Positions 57,077-64,000 of a stretch of DNA of 64,000 bases are shown here, piece after piece; the first letter of the stretch is position 1, and each line of letters starts with the position of its first letter. Source of the DNA: Lichenihabitans psoromatis (lineage in GTDB: Bacteria > Pseudomonadota > Alphaproteobacteria > Rhizobiales > Beijerinckiaceae); NCBI RefSeq assembly GCF_004323635.1, contig NZ_CP036515.1, forward strand, positions 682,001-746,000. The letters run 5' to 3'. The notes below the pieces were generated by a model. That model was not told the origin of the DNA. It saw only the letters and a list, made by a program, of their open reading frames with translations, and did no database searches. Made by a program: the position numbers and the translations under genes.

Positions 57077-58004
57077 CCCCCAGCCATCCCGAGCCGCCGG
57101 CACGCGCGACATCGTCCTCTTGGTCGATGACACCCCCGATACGCTTGCGATGCTGACCGACGCGCTCGAACAATCCGGCTTCATGGTGCTGATCGCGACC
57201 GGCGGCAGCGCAGCGCTGTCGATCTGCGAGCGGGTCACGCCCGATGTCATCCTGATGGACGCGATGATGCCGGGTCTCGATGGATTTGAGACGTGCCGCC
57301 GCCTCAAGGCGACCGCAGCGGTCGCGCATGTTCCCGTCATCTTCATGACGGCGCTGAGCGAAACGGAGCATATCGTTCAGGGCCTCGGCGCCGGCGGGGT
57401 CGATTACGTCACAAAGCCGGTCGTGCTGGACGAAATGTTCGCGCGCATCCGCACGCATCTTCACAACGCACGCGCGGCGCAGAGCACCAGACTGGCGCTG
57501 GATACGGCCGGAAGCTTTCTCCTGGCGATCGACCAGAGCGGCACCCTGCTTTGGGCGACCCCGCAGGCGAGGCGTCTCTTGCAGCGGGCTGCGCCATTGT
57601 CAAACCCTGGCGCGTTGGCGCCCGAGATCGTCGCGTCGATCCATGCCGCGGCAGCCGGCGGCGGCCCGCAGACGCTCACGTGGCCCACCTCGCAGGCCGG
57701 TGTCGGTCACCTGCAATTCGGCTTTCTGGGCACGATCGGGGCGGGCGAATATCTCGTGCGTCTGACCAGCCTCGACGGGCGCAACGACGAAGACGCCCTG
57801 CGACGGCGTTTCAGTCTGACGGCGCGCGAAGCCGAGGTGCTGCTGTGGATCGCGCGCGGCAAGTCGAACCGCGACATTGCCGATATTCTGGCGCTCAGCC
57901 CCCGCACCGTGAACAAGCACCTCGAGGGGATCTACACCAAACTCGGGGTCGAGAACCGGGCTTCGGCCGCCGTGCTGGCCAACCGCGTCTGGAGCGGGAA
58001 TTAA
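57069..58004 (+). CDS. LuxR-type response regulator, partner of the permease-kinase
   Basis: A 311-residue regulator. Receiver (residues about 13-130): acidic pair in VLLVDDTPDT, phospho-Asp in VILMDAMMPGLDG, Lys in YVTKPV. A middle region of about 100 residues has PAS-like character (SFLLAIDQSGTLLWATP). The C-terminal LuxR/FixJ helix-turn-helix contains FSLTAREAEVLLWIARGKSN, with NRDIADILALSPRTVNKHL next, so it should bind DNA when phosphorylated. The start overlaps the kinase gene by 8 bases, implying a cognate pair. Predicted targets: nearby urea/urease genes, not proven. Confidence 0.9.
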   Translation: MVDPQPSRAAGTRDIVLLVDDTPDTLAMLTDALEQSGFMVLIATGGSAALSICERVTPDVILMDAMMPGLDGFETCRRLKATAAVAHVPVIFMTALSETEHIVQGLGAGGVDYVTKPVVLDEMFARIRTHLHNARAAQSTRLALDTAGSFLLAIDQSGTLLWATPQARRLLQRAAPLSNPGALAPEIVASIHAAAAGGGPQTLTWPTSQAGVGHLQFGFLGTIGAGEYLVRLTSLDGRNDEDALRRRFSLTAREAEVLLWIARGKSNRDIADILALSPRTVNKHLEGIYTKLGVENRASAAVLANRVWSGN

Positions 58005-58020
58005 AGCCGAACTCGTCGGC

Positions 58021-58779
58021 CTATTTGCCGCCGTCGACGCTCAAGACCTGACCCGACACCCACCCGGCGAGGTCGGAGGCGAAGAACAATACCGCATTCG
58101 CGATATCGTCAGGCGTCCCGAGGCGGTGCATCGCGATGCTCGACAGCAGCTTGTCCTGCCCCTCTTGGCCGAGCGCCTCCCACTGGCGTTCGGTCGCCGG
58201 ATTAGAGCGCACGAAGCCGGGCGCGACATTGTTGACCGTAATGCCGAAGGCGCCGAGTTCATGCGCCAGTTGGCGCGTCAGGCCGATCTGCCCGGCCTTC
58301 GCGCTGGCATAGGCCTGAATACCGGTGAGGCTCACGCCGAGCCCGGCTCCGGACGAAATATTGATGATCCGGCCCCAGCCCCGCGCTTTCATGCCGGACG
58401 CGACGGCCTGCGCCATCAGGAAAGCACCCGTGAGATTGACGTCGACGATCGCGCGCCAACTCGCGAGCGTGATGCTCTCGATCGGCCGGCCCACCTGTCC
58501 CAGCACGCCCCCCGCATTATTGACGAGGATGTCGGGCGACCGTCCGTCGGCCTCCAAGCGCTGTACGAACGCCTGGATGCCAACCGCATCGGTCACATCG
58601 AGAACGGCCGTGAGACCCATCGGACCGACGAGGCGGGACGTCTCCGGCAAACCCGCCTCGACGATATCACACGCCACCACGAAGGCGCCGGCCTTGGCCA
58701 GCGTGACCGCGATGGCTTGCCCGAAACCATGGCCTGCGCCGGTGACGAGCGCCGTGCGGCCCTTGAGAGCGAACGTCAT
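58021..58779 (-). CDS. Short-chain dehydrogenase/reductase (SDR)
   Basis: A 252-residue classical SDR. Cofactor motif TGAGHGFGQAIAVTLA (GxxxGxG), NNAG in LVNNAGGVLG, the catalytic Ser in INISSGAGLG and Tyr-x3-Lys in YASAKAGQIG. The C-terminus (WVSGQVLSVDGG) is typical of the FabG-like class. It is the last of four genes coupled by 4-base overlaps behind the GntR regulator and should oxidise or reduce an alcohol/ketone intermediate of that island. Substrate is unknown. Confidence 0.9.
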   Translation of the reverse strand: MTFALKGRTALVTGAGHGFGQAIAVTLAKAGAFVVACDIVEAGLPETSRLVGPMGLTAVLDVTDAVGIQAFVQRLEADGRSPDILVNNAGGVLGQVGRPIESITLASWRAIVDVNLTGAFLMAQAVASGMKARGWGRIINISSGAGLGVSLTGIQAYASAKAGQIGLTRQLAHELGAFGITVNNVAPGFVRSNPATERQWEALGQEGQDKLLSSIAMHRLGTPDDIANAVLFFASDLAGWVSGQVLSVDGGK

Positions 58780-59807
58780 GCTTGTCCCTGTTCACCGATG
58801 TGATCGAGCTGTTCGATGTTCCGCCTGTCGAGCGGCCGCTGGCCGGCCTCGATCTCGTGAATCATCGCGATGATGGCGGCCGTGATCGGCGTCGGGAGCG
58901 TATGTGTCGCCCCAGCGGACACGATCGGGCCGAGTTGGGCGTCGACCTCGGTCTTGCGCTTGCGGATCGCGAGATCGCGCCAAATACCCGAATGGGATTT
59001 CGCCGACTTGCGATTATGCGCCACCATCGCGTCGAACGAGGCCGCGGTCACCTCAGGCGCCGCCTCGGGCAGAAAGGCGGCCGGGTCGAAGCCGTTGAAG
59101 GCTTCGAGCGTCACGCCCTCGGCCCGCGCAACCGCGACGATCTCGTGTGCGAGGCGCGTCAGAACGGGCCGCGCATGCGGCATCGCCAGAACGTCGGCGA
59201 TGCTATCGTCGGTAAGGGCGGTGGCAAATAATTGCGCGCCATAGATCAGTTTCGCCCAGAGATAGCCAAGAATGTTCGAGGTGACGATCGCGGCGGGATC
59301 GAAGGTCAGGAACAAGCGGTGCAGGTCGGCGATGCGCGGGCTCGCCCGTCCATCGAGTTCGCCGAGCACGACGGCGCCGCGTCCGCCATAGTGGATCACG
59401 CCGGGCTCGATGTAATCAGCGCCGAAATTGACGAAGCAGCCGATCGTGCGCGCGCGACCGAGGCGTGCGGCGATCACGTGTTCGTTGAGACCGTTCTGGG
59501 CCGAGACCACGTAACCCTCATCCGCCACATGGGGCGCGAGATCGACGAGCGCCGCCTCGGTATGGTGGGCTTTGACGGCCAGAATGATGCGGTCGAAGCG
59601 CCCCTCGACCTGCGCCGGCAGGCGGGCTTGGGCCGACACGCGCGTCGCGCCGATCGGCCCCGTGATGGTCAAGCCGTCCCGGTTCAGGGCATCGACATGG
59701 TCGGCCACGACATCGACGAAGAGCACGTCCTCGCCGGCGCGGATCATGGCCGCGCCGATCGCCCCGCCGATGGCTCCCGCGCCCCAGATCAGGATCGGGC
59801 CATTCAT
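58776..59807 (-). CDS. Ketopantoate reductase-family (PanE/ApbA) oxidoreductase
   Basis: A 343-residue NADP-dependent dehydrogenase. The N-terminal Rossmann motif is IWGAGAIGGAIGAAMIRAG; then VKAHHTEAAL, the loop where ketopantoate reductases have their catalytic Lys. The C-terminal all-helical domain follows with WAKLIYGAQLFATAL. At about 343 residues it is longer than biosynthetic PanE (about 300). Its location in a catabolic operon makes a 2-ketoacid or similar substrate more likely than ketopantoate. It overlaps both neighbours by 4 bases. Confidence 0.85.
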   Translation of the reverse strand: MNGPILIWGAGAIGGAIGAAMIRAGEDVLFVDVVADHVDALNRDGLTITGPIGATRVSAQARLPAQVEGRFDRIILAVKAHHTEAALVDLAPHVADEGYVVSAQNGLNEHVIAARLGRARTIGCFVNFGADYIEPGVIHYGGRGAVVLGELDGRASPRIADLHRLFLTFDPAAIVTSNILGYLWAKLIYGAQLFATALTDDSIADVLAMPHARPVLTRLAHEIVAVARAEGVTLEAFNGFDPAAFLPEAAPEVTAASFDAMVAHNRKSAKSHSGIWRDLAIRKRKTEVDAQLGPIVSAGATHTLPTPITAAIIAMIHEIEAGQRPLDRRNIEQLDHIGEQGQA

Positions 59808-60505
59808 GCCCAGGGTCCTTCGAGCAAGGCCCGCGTCTCCTCGACCGCGACCTGCCAGATCGCCAGCATCTCCGTATCCGGCCGCTCGTAATAGCCGCCA
59901 AAGTTACCGTCACCCAGCAGCGTCTTGACACCATCCGGGTCGAGCACGCGCATGCGGTCGAACTCGACCATCGGCTTGCGCTGGCTCGGTGCCACGACGC
60001 CGGGCAACCGCGTCCAGGGGAAGTTTTCCATCCACGACGCGTGCGAGGCGACGGGATCGATCTCCTGCACTTTGGCGGCGGTCTTCGGCGCATTCCACCA
60101 ATTATGGAATTTGACCGCCGTGCCCGCGTGGTCGGCCATCCATTCGATCGCGAGGGCGCCGGCCGGCTGGTTGCCGCCATGGCCATTGACGAAGAGGATA
60201 CGGCGGAACCCTTGCCGATGCAGACTGTCGAGAATGTCGCGCACGACCGCCACATAGGTGTCGATCCGCAGGCTGATCGACCCCGGATAGCTGAGGAAAT
60301 AGGGGGTAATCCCATAGGCCAGCACGGGGAAGACCGGCACGCCGACCGGCTCTGCAGCCTCGAGAGCAACCCGCTCGGAGAGGATCGAATCGACCGACAG
60401 GCTGAGGCCCGCATGCTGCTCGGTGCTGCCGAGCGGCACGATGGCGCGATCGTCGGTCTTGAGATAGGCCGCGACCTGCTCCCAGTTCATATCGCTGATC
60501 ATCAT
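59804..60505 (-). CDS. Creatininase-family amidohydrolase
   Basis: A 233-residue metal-dependent hydrolase. The N-terminal signature is IVPLGSTEQHAGLSLSVDS, in which the family has Glu, His and Asp metal ligands, and the central FVNGHGGNQPAG matches the conserved VNGHGGN. Family members hydrolyse cyclic amides (creatinine) or formamide groups in catabolism and cofactor synthesis. Here it sits first after the regulator in an island with a peptide-type importer, so an imported cyclic or N-acyl amide is a reasonable guess. Confidence 0.87.
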   Translation of the reverse strand: MMISDMNWEQVAAYLKTDDRAIVPLGSTEQHAGLSLSVDSILSERVALEAAEPVGVPVFPVLAYGITPYFLSYPGSISLRIDTYVAVVRDILDSLHRQGFRRILFVNGHGGNQPAGALAIEWMADHAGTAVKFHNWWNAPKTAAKVQEIDPVASHASWMENFPWTRLPGVVAPSQRKPMVEFDRMRVLDPDGVKTLLGDGNFGGYYERPDTEMLAIWQVAVEETRALLEGPWA

Positions 60506-61494
60506 GATGCTTTCCTGTCGGGCTGGATCGCAGGGCTGTCCGGGTCACGGAGCAGCGGAATGACGATCCGTTCGATCTCGCCGGGATCGGGAACGTGGCG
60601 ATATTCCATGGCACGGACGCCGACCGGCAACTGGTCGAGGGCCGCCTCCGCGCCCGTCGACAGCACCACGATGCTACAGGCGCCCAGCAAGGCAGCAAGG
60701 TCCGGCCCGTCCAGCAGAGCGGCCGTCACGGCGGACACATGCGGCGCGAATTTTTCAACACCGGCCTTGATGACCGGCAGAAACTCGGGAAATCGCGACA
60801 CGACCAGCACCCGCGCCCGAGGATCGAGCGAGGCCAGTCCACGCCGCGTGTCCTCGGACGGGATGAAGCTGATGGCGGCCACGCGCTGATGCGGCAGCAG
60901 GGCCGCGACCTCCCGTCGGCGATGCGCGAAGGTGAGCACGAGATCAGCCGCGGTGGCCCGCTGCATCGCCGCCTCGCGGCGTTGGAGCGCATCCACCGTC
61001 AGCGCCTCCACGGTGGTGCCAGGGCCAAGCGCGGAAGCCAACGATCGCGCATAGCTCGCCGCCGCGACCGGAAAAGTCCCGACCAGCACCACGACCTTGG
61101 TTCGCCCGCGCGCAACTCGGCCCGACAGCCTCGCTCCGATCGAGCCCGCGATTTCGCCACTCCGCAGGCCGATCGCCAAGCCTTCGTCGATCAAGGCATC
61201 GACCCGTTGCAGAAATGCCGCCATCCGGGCATCGCTATCGCCGACCGCACCACGATCGGTCACGAATGTTCCCGACCCCGGTCGGCCATGGATCAACCCG
61301 GCCTCCTTCAGATCGCGGTAGACTTGGCTGACCGTCATGGGAGCGACACCGATCTCATCGGCAAGCTCGCGGACCGAGGGAAGCCGAGCCCCGCCCGCGA
61401 TCTCGCCGCAGGCGATGCCATATTCGATCAACCCGCGAAGCTGCGCTCCAAGGGCGACCGGCAAGGTCTTGTCGAGAGCCAGCCGCATCGTCAT
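60502..61494 (-). CDS. GntR-family regulator with an unusual C-terminal domain
   Basis: A 330-residue regulator. The winged helix (residues about 10-80) is YtrA/HutC-like: ARLPSVRELADEIGVAPMTV, SQVYRDLKEAGLIHGRPGSG. The rest, about 230 residues, is an alternating alpha/beta sequence (TKVVVLVGTFPVAAASYARS, RVAAISFIPSEDTRRGL) reminiscent of a periplasmic-binding-protein or receiver-like fold, neither FCD nor UTRA nor aminotransferase. Its start lies next to one of two matching operators, so it probably represses itself and the divergent importer. Confidence 0.85.
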   Translation of the reverse strand: MTMRLALDKTLPVALGAQLRGLIEYGIACGEIAGGARLPSVRELADEIGVAPMTVSQVYRDLKEAGLIHGRPGSGTFVTDRGAVGDSDARMAAFLQRVDALIDEGLAIGLRSGEIAGSIGARLSGRVARGRTKVVVLVGTFPVAAASYARSLASALGPGTTVEALTVDALQRREAAMQRATAADLVLTFAHRRREVAALLPHQRVAAISFIPSEDTRRGLASLDPRARVLVVSRFPEFLPVIKAGVEKFAPHVSAVTAALLDGPDLAALLGACSIVVLSTGAEAALDQLPVGVRAMEYRHVPDPGEIERIVIPLLRDPDSPAIQPDRKAS

Positions 61495-61507
61495 CCCATA
61501 CGAAACC

Positions 61508-61525
61508 GTTCTAGACGATTAGCAC
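61508..61525. promoter_or_regulatory. Operator 1 next to the GntR gene
   Basis: GTTCTAGACGATTAGCAC matches operator 2 at 14 of 18 positions and keeps GTTCTA and TTAG-AC. It lies 14 bases upstream of the GntR start codon, so it would allow autoregulation of the GntR-creatininase-KPR-SDR operon. Confidence 0.6.
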
Positions 61526-61589
61526 GGTGCCCTCCGTTTCAGCAATCACCCTCTTTGACCGAACGTTAGTCGAGCCTTTAACTCAACAA

Positions 61590-61635
61590 TTGACACAGAA
61601 GGCGCGGCGGCGTTAGCGTTCTAAAGAATTAGAAC
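61590..61635 (+). promoter_or_regulatory. Importer promoter with overlapping operator 2
   Basis: TTGACA at 61590-61595 fits a -35 element; TAGCGT at 61614-61619 (spacing 18) is a weak -10 candidate. Operator GTTCTAAAGAATTAGAAC at 61618-61635 is an inverted repeat (GTTCTAA-AGAA-TTAGAAC) that covers the -10 and start site, a classic repression geometry. The importer gene begins 30 bases later. Confidence 0.6.
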
Positions 61636-61664
61636 AGTGGCCCCTCACATCATCGGTAGCATCC

Positions 61665-63251
61665 ATGAAAGCATCATTCAGGTTCGCGGTCACGGCTTCG
61701 CTGCTGCTGGGTGCGAGCGTCGCTGCGATCGGGTCAGGCTCCGCCGCGACCCGTGGCGGCATCATGACCTATGGCCGCTATGCCGATAGCTTGTTCCTCG
61801 ACCCGGTCCTCAACGACGCCAACGTCGACATCTGGGTGCTGTCGAACCTCTATGACACTTTGCTGCTGCCGACCGACGACGGCAAGGGCGTTCAGCCCGG
61901 CCTCGCCACCGCTTGGACGGTCGCGCCGGATGGGAAGTCCGTCACGCTGACGCTGCGCGAGGGGACCAAATTTTCCGATGGGTCGCCGATCACGGCCGAG
62001 GACGTGAAATGGTCGCTCGAGCGCGCTCACGACCCGAAGAACGGCATCTGGAATTTTCTGCTCGAGGCACTGGATTCGGTCGAGATCAAAGACCCGAAGA
62101 CCGTCGTCCTGGCGTTGAAACACACCGATCCGGCGATCCTGCCGGCGCTCAGCACCTTCAATGCCTCGATCATGCCGAAGAAGGCCTTCGAGGCGTCTGC
62201 GGGCGCGACCGACGCCGACAAGGCCAAGACCTTCGGCGAGCATCCGATCGGCTCCGGCCCTTTCATGTTCCAATCCTGGAGCCGGGGTTCGGAAATGAAG
62301 CTCGTCAAGAACCCCTATTATTGGCGCGATGGCGACGACGGGAAGAAGCTTCCCTACCTCGATGGCGTGACCTTCGAGGTCATCCCCGACGACGCAACCC
62401 GCATCCTCAAGGTTCAGTCGGGCGAACTCGACGGCGCGGAATTCATCCCATTTTCGCGTGTCGAGGAACTGAAGGCCAATCCGGCGTTCAACATGGTGCT
62501 GTTCCCCTCGACCCGCGTGTTCTACGGCAACCTCAACGTCCGCCCCAAGCTGACGGACGGAACCGCGAACCCGCTTGCCAACGAGAAGCTGCGGATGGCG
62601 CTGAATTATGCCGCCGACAAGGACGCGCTGATCGCCATCGTGACCCACGGGGTCGGCACGCCGATGAGCTCGTTCATGTCGACCGCGACACCGATGCATG
62701 TCGGTGAGGGAACTGAATTCCCGCTCGATGTCGAGAAAGCCAAGGCGCTGATGAAGGAGAGCGGCCTCAGCGGCGTCACCTTCTCGTGCCTGGTTTTGGC
62801 CGGCAACGTCGATCAGGTCAGCACCGCCACCGCCTTGCAGCAGATGTGGAGCGAAATCGGGGTGACGCTCAAGATCGAGCAGGTCGACAATGCCACCATC
62901 ACGTCGCGCTATCGCGCCGGCGACTTCTCGATGCGGCTCAGCGTGTGGACCGACGACATCGCCGATCCGAACGAGGCAACGTCCTATTTCGCTTATTACC
63001 CCACGATCCAATCGCAGCATTCCGGTTGGAAGAACGACGAGGTCGACGCGCTTTACGAAAAGTCGCAGAGCGAACTCGACCCCAAGGTCCGGGCCGGCCA
63101 GTTCGCCCGCATTCAGGAGCTTTACAAAACCGGCCCGATCGTGCCGCTGTTCGAGACGCCCTATCCGGTCGTCTTGAAAAAGAGCGTCAAGGGCTTCGTG
63201 CAAATCCCGCTCGGCAACAACATCTTCGTGGCGACCTCGCTGGAGAAGTAA
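61665..63251 (+). CDS. ABC transporter substrate-binding protein, family 5 (oligopeptide/nickel type)
   Basis: A 528-residue periplasmic binding protein with a Sec signal peptide (residues about 1-28, FAVTASLLLGASVAAIGSGS). Family 5 features: MTYGRYADSLFLDPVLNDAN near the N-terminus, TLREGTKFSDGSPITAEDVK, GSGPFMFQSWSRGSEM and YYWRDGDDGKKLPYLDG. Such proteins bind peptides, glutathione, opines or other amides. It is under the palindromic operator of the divergent GntR regulator. A hairpin lies in the 135-base gap before the permease gene. Confidence 0.92.
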   Translation: MKASFRFAVTASLLLGASVAAIGSGSAATRGGIMTYGRYADSLFLDPVLNDANVDIWVLSNLYDTLLLPTDDGKGVQPGLATAWTVAPDGKSVTLTLREGTKFSDGSPITAEDVKWSLERAHDPKNGIWNFLLEALDSVEIKDPKTVVLALKHTDPAILPALSTFNASIMPKKAFEASAGATDADKAKTFGEHPIGSGPFMFQSWSRGSEMKLVKNPYYWRDGDDGKKLPYLDGVTFEVIPDDATRILKVQSGELDGAEFIPFSRVEELKANPAFNMVLFPSTRVFYGNLNVRPKLTDGTANPLANEKLRMALNYAADKDALIAIVTHGVGTPMSSFMSTATPMHVGEGTEFPLDVEKAKALMKESGLSGVTFSCLVLAGNVDQVSTATALQQMWSEIGVTLKIEQVDNATITSRYRAGDFSMRLSVWTDDIADPNEATSYFAYYPTIQSQHSGWKNDEVDALYEKSQSELDPKVRAGQFARIQELYKTGPIVPLFETPYPVVLKKSVKGFVQIPLGNNIFVATSLEK

Positions 63252-63290
63252 GACAAGCCAATCCGGCTCCGTTCGGGCAGGATCGTGATG

Positions 63291-63317
63291 ACCTCCCGTT
63301 CGGATGGGAGGGGAGGT
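63291..63317 (+). promoter_or_regulatory. Intercistronic hairpin after the family 5 binding-protein gene
   Basis: Two alternative stems compete: CCTCCC (63292-63297) with GGGAGG (63306-63311), or ACCTCCC (63291-63297) with GGGAGGT (63311-63317). This parallels the hairpins after rhaS and urtA in the same window and may set binding-protein to permease ratios. Confidence 0.45.
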
Positions 63318-63386
63318 TGTCGCGCGCCTGATCTTCTGCAAAGTGAGCGTGGGCCGGCGACGATGCCGCCCCCGGAGACTTGAGCC

Positions 63387-64000
63387 GTGCTGAATCCGGG
63401 TTTCGTGATCCGCCGTATCCTGCAGATCATCCCGACGCTGCTGTTCATCCTTGTCGTGACTTTTGTGATCGTGCGCCTGCTCCCCGGCGATCCCTTGAGC
63501 GCGATCGCGGGTGATCGGGTGACGGATGCGGACGTGGCCCGCGCCAAGGCGCAATATGGGCTCGACCGTCCGCTGGTGCTGCAATTCGTGGCCTTCGTCG
63601 AACGCGTGCTGCACGGCGACCTCGGCCGTTCGTTCGTGATCCAGGTCCCGGTCTCGTCGCTGATCGCCGACCGGCTTCCGGTGACGCTGCTGCTGACCGG
63701 AATGGCGGCTCTCTTCGCGATTCTCATGGCGGTGCCGCTGGCTTTCGTGGCCGCGATGCGCCGCAACCGTCCGGCTGACGCGATCATCCGCGGCGCCTTT
63801 CAGGTCGGCCTGTCGATGCCGGTCTTCTACATCGGCCTCGTGCTGCTCACCGTCTTTTCGGCCACCCTGCGATGGTTTCCGGTCGGCGGCTATGGCAATG
63901 ACTGGGCCGACCATCTCTATCACCTGTTCCTCCCGGCCTTGACGCTCGCCGTCAGCCTCGCAGCCGTGCTGATGCGAAATCTGAGGGCCGCGATCGTCGA
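63387..64000 (+). CDS. ABC transporter permease, DppB/OppB type (partial)
   Basis: GTG 63387 opens a frame that runs past the end of the window (204 complete codons). The start LNPGFVIRRILQIIPTLLFI is the first helix of DppB/GsiC-type permeases; LLPGDPLSAIAGDR and QYGLDRPLVLQF are the conserved periplasmic segment of the family. The following helices (PVTLLLTGMAALFAILMAVP) are consistent. It lies 135 bases after the binding-protein gene and should be followed by a second permease and ATPase beyond the window. Confidence 0.9.
   Translation, partial: MLNPGFVIRRILQIIPTLLFILVVTFVIVRLLPGDPLSAIAGDRVTDADVARAKAQYGLDRPLVLQFVAFVERVLHGDLGRSFVIQVPVSSLIADRLPVTLLLTGMAALFAILMAVPLAFVAAMRRNRPADAIIRGAFQVGLSMPVFYIGLVLLTVFSATLRWFPVGGYGNDWADHLYHLFLPALTLAVSLAAVLMRNLRAAIV

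Noticed and set aside
61734..63923. 729-codon minus-strand open frame opposite the family 5 binding protein and permease
   Set aside because: Low-complexity Arg/Asp/His sequence typical of antisense frames in GC-rich DNA; the plus-strand genes are clear.

Overview
The window is 64 kb of GC-rich, densely coding DNA without RNA genes, insertion sequences, prophage or CRISPR arrays that I can see. Gene content and order point to an alphaproteobacterium of the Hyphomicrobiales (Rhizobiales): murA, a DUF2948 gene, hisD, a UPF0262 gene and a low-molecular-weight phosphatase-like gene lie in a row. The rhamnose locus has the Rhizobium-type layout, and a sigma-EcfG-type promoter precedes an HWE-family kinase. 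I cannot name the genus.

Layout. 1-9.3 kb is a mixed region: TetR regulator, CsaA-like protein, dicarboxylate symporter dctA, two MFS exporters, the HWE kinase and the GTPase gene typA. 9.6-14.2 kb is the housekeeping block from murA to the phosphatase. 14.3-17.8 kb holds a double-domain KaiC-like ATPase and a hybrid histidine kinase whose reading frame is broken at a run of five A. 17.8-28.8 kb is a complete L-rhamnose locus: rhaR-rhaS-rhaT-rhaP-rhaQ-rhaU-rhaK on the minus strand (DeoR regulator, ABC importer, mutarotase, kinase) and rhaD-rhaI on the plus strand (fused aldolase/dehydrogenase, isomerase). 28.8-31 kb has a flavin reductase, cutC and an L,D-transpeptidase.

31.1-37.3 kb is an accessory catabolic island around two proline-racemase-superfamily enzymes, an FCD-type GntR regulator, RidA, an M24 peptidase and an ALDH7-type aldehyde dehydrogenase. 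A clear palindromic operator lies in its divergent promoter. 37.3-40.4 kb has a choline-dehydrogenase-like GMC oxidoreductase and a lone betaine/choline-type ABC ATPase. 40.4-52.5 kb is about nitrogen from urea. A plus-strand arginase abuts, tail to tail, one long minus-strand gene run urtA-urtB-urtC-urtD-(small membrane protein)-urtE-ureD-ureAB(fused)-ureC-ureE-ureF-ureG, joining high-affinity urea import to complete urease assembly.

53.7-58 kb, just beyond a MarC gene and a relic of an MFS transporter, holds the most striking system. A 1124-residue protein fuses an NCS1-type purine/cytosine permease to a cysteine-rich motif, a histidine kinase and a receiver. It is translationally coupled to a receiver-LuxR response regulator. 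This is a CbrA-like 'transporter as sensor' design built on a different transporter fold, and by position it is a candidate regulator of urea or nitrogen use. 58-64 kb is a second accessory island: a GntR regulator heads a four-gene operon (creatininase-like, ketopantoate-reductase-like, SDR) and faces an oligopeptide-type ABC importer that runs off the window. Two matching palindromic operators flank the promoters.

Recurring theme: each of the three substrate-binding-protein genes (rhaS, urtA, the family 5 gene) is followed by a hairpin in the gap before the next transporter gene. This would fit excess production of the binding protein over the membrane parts.
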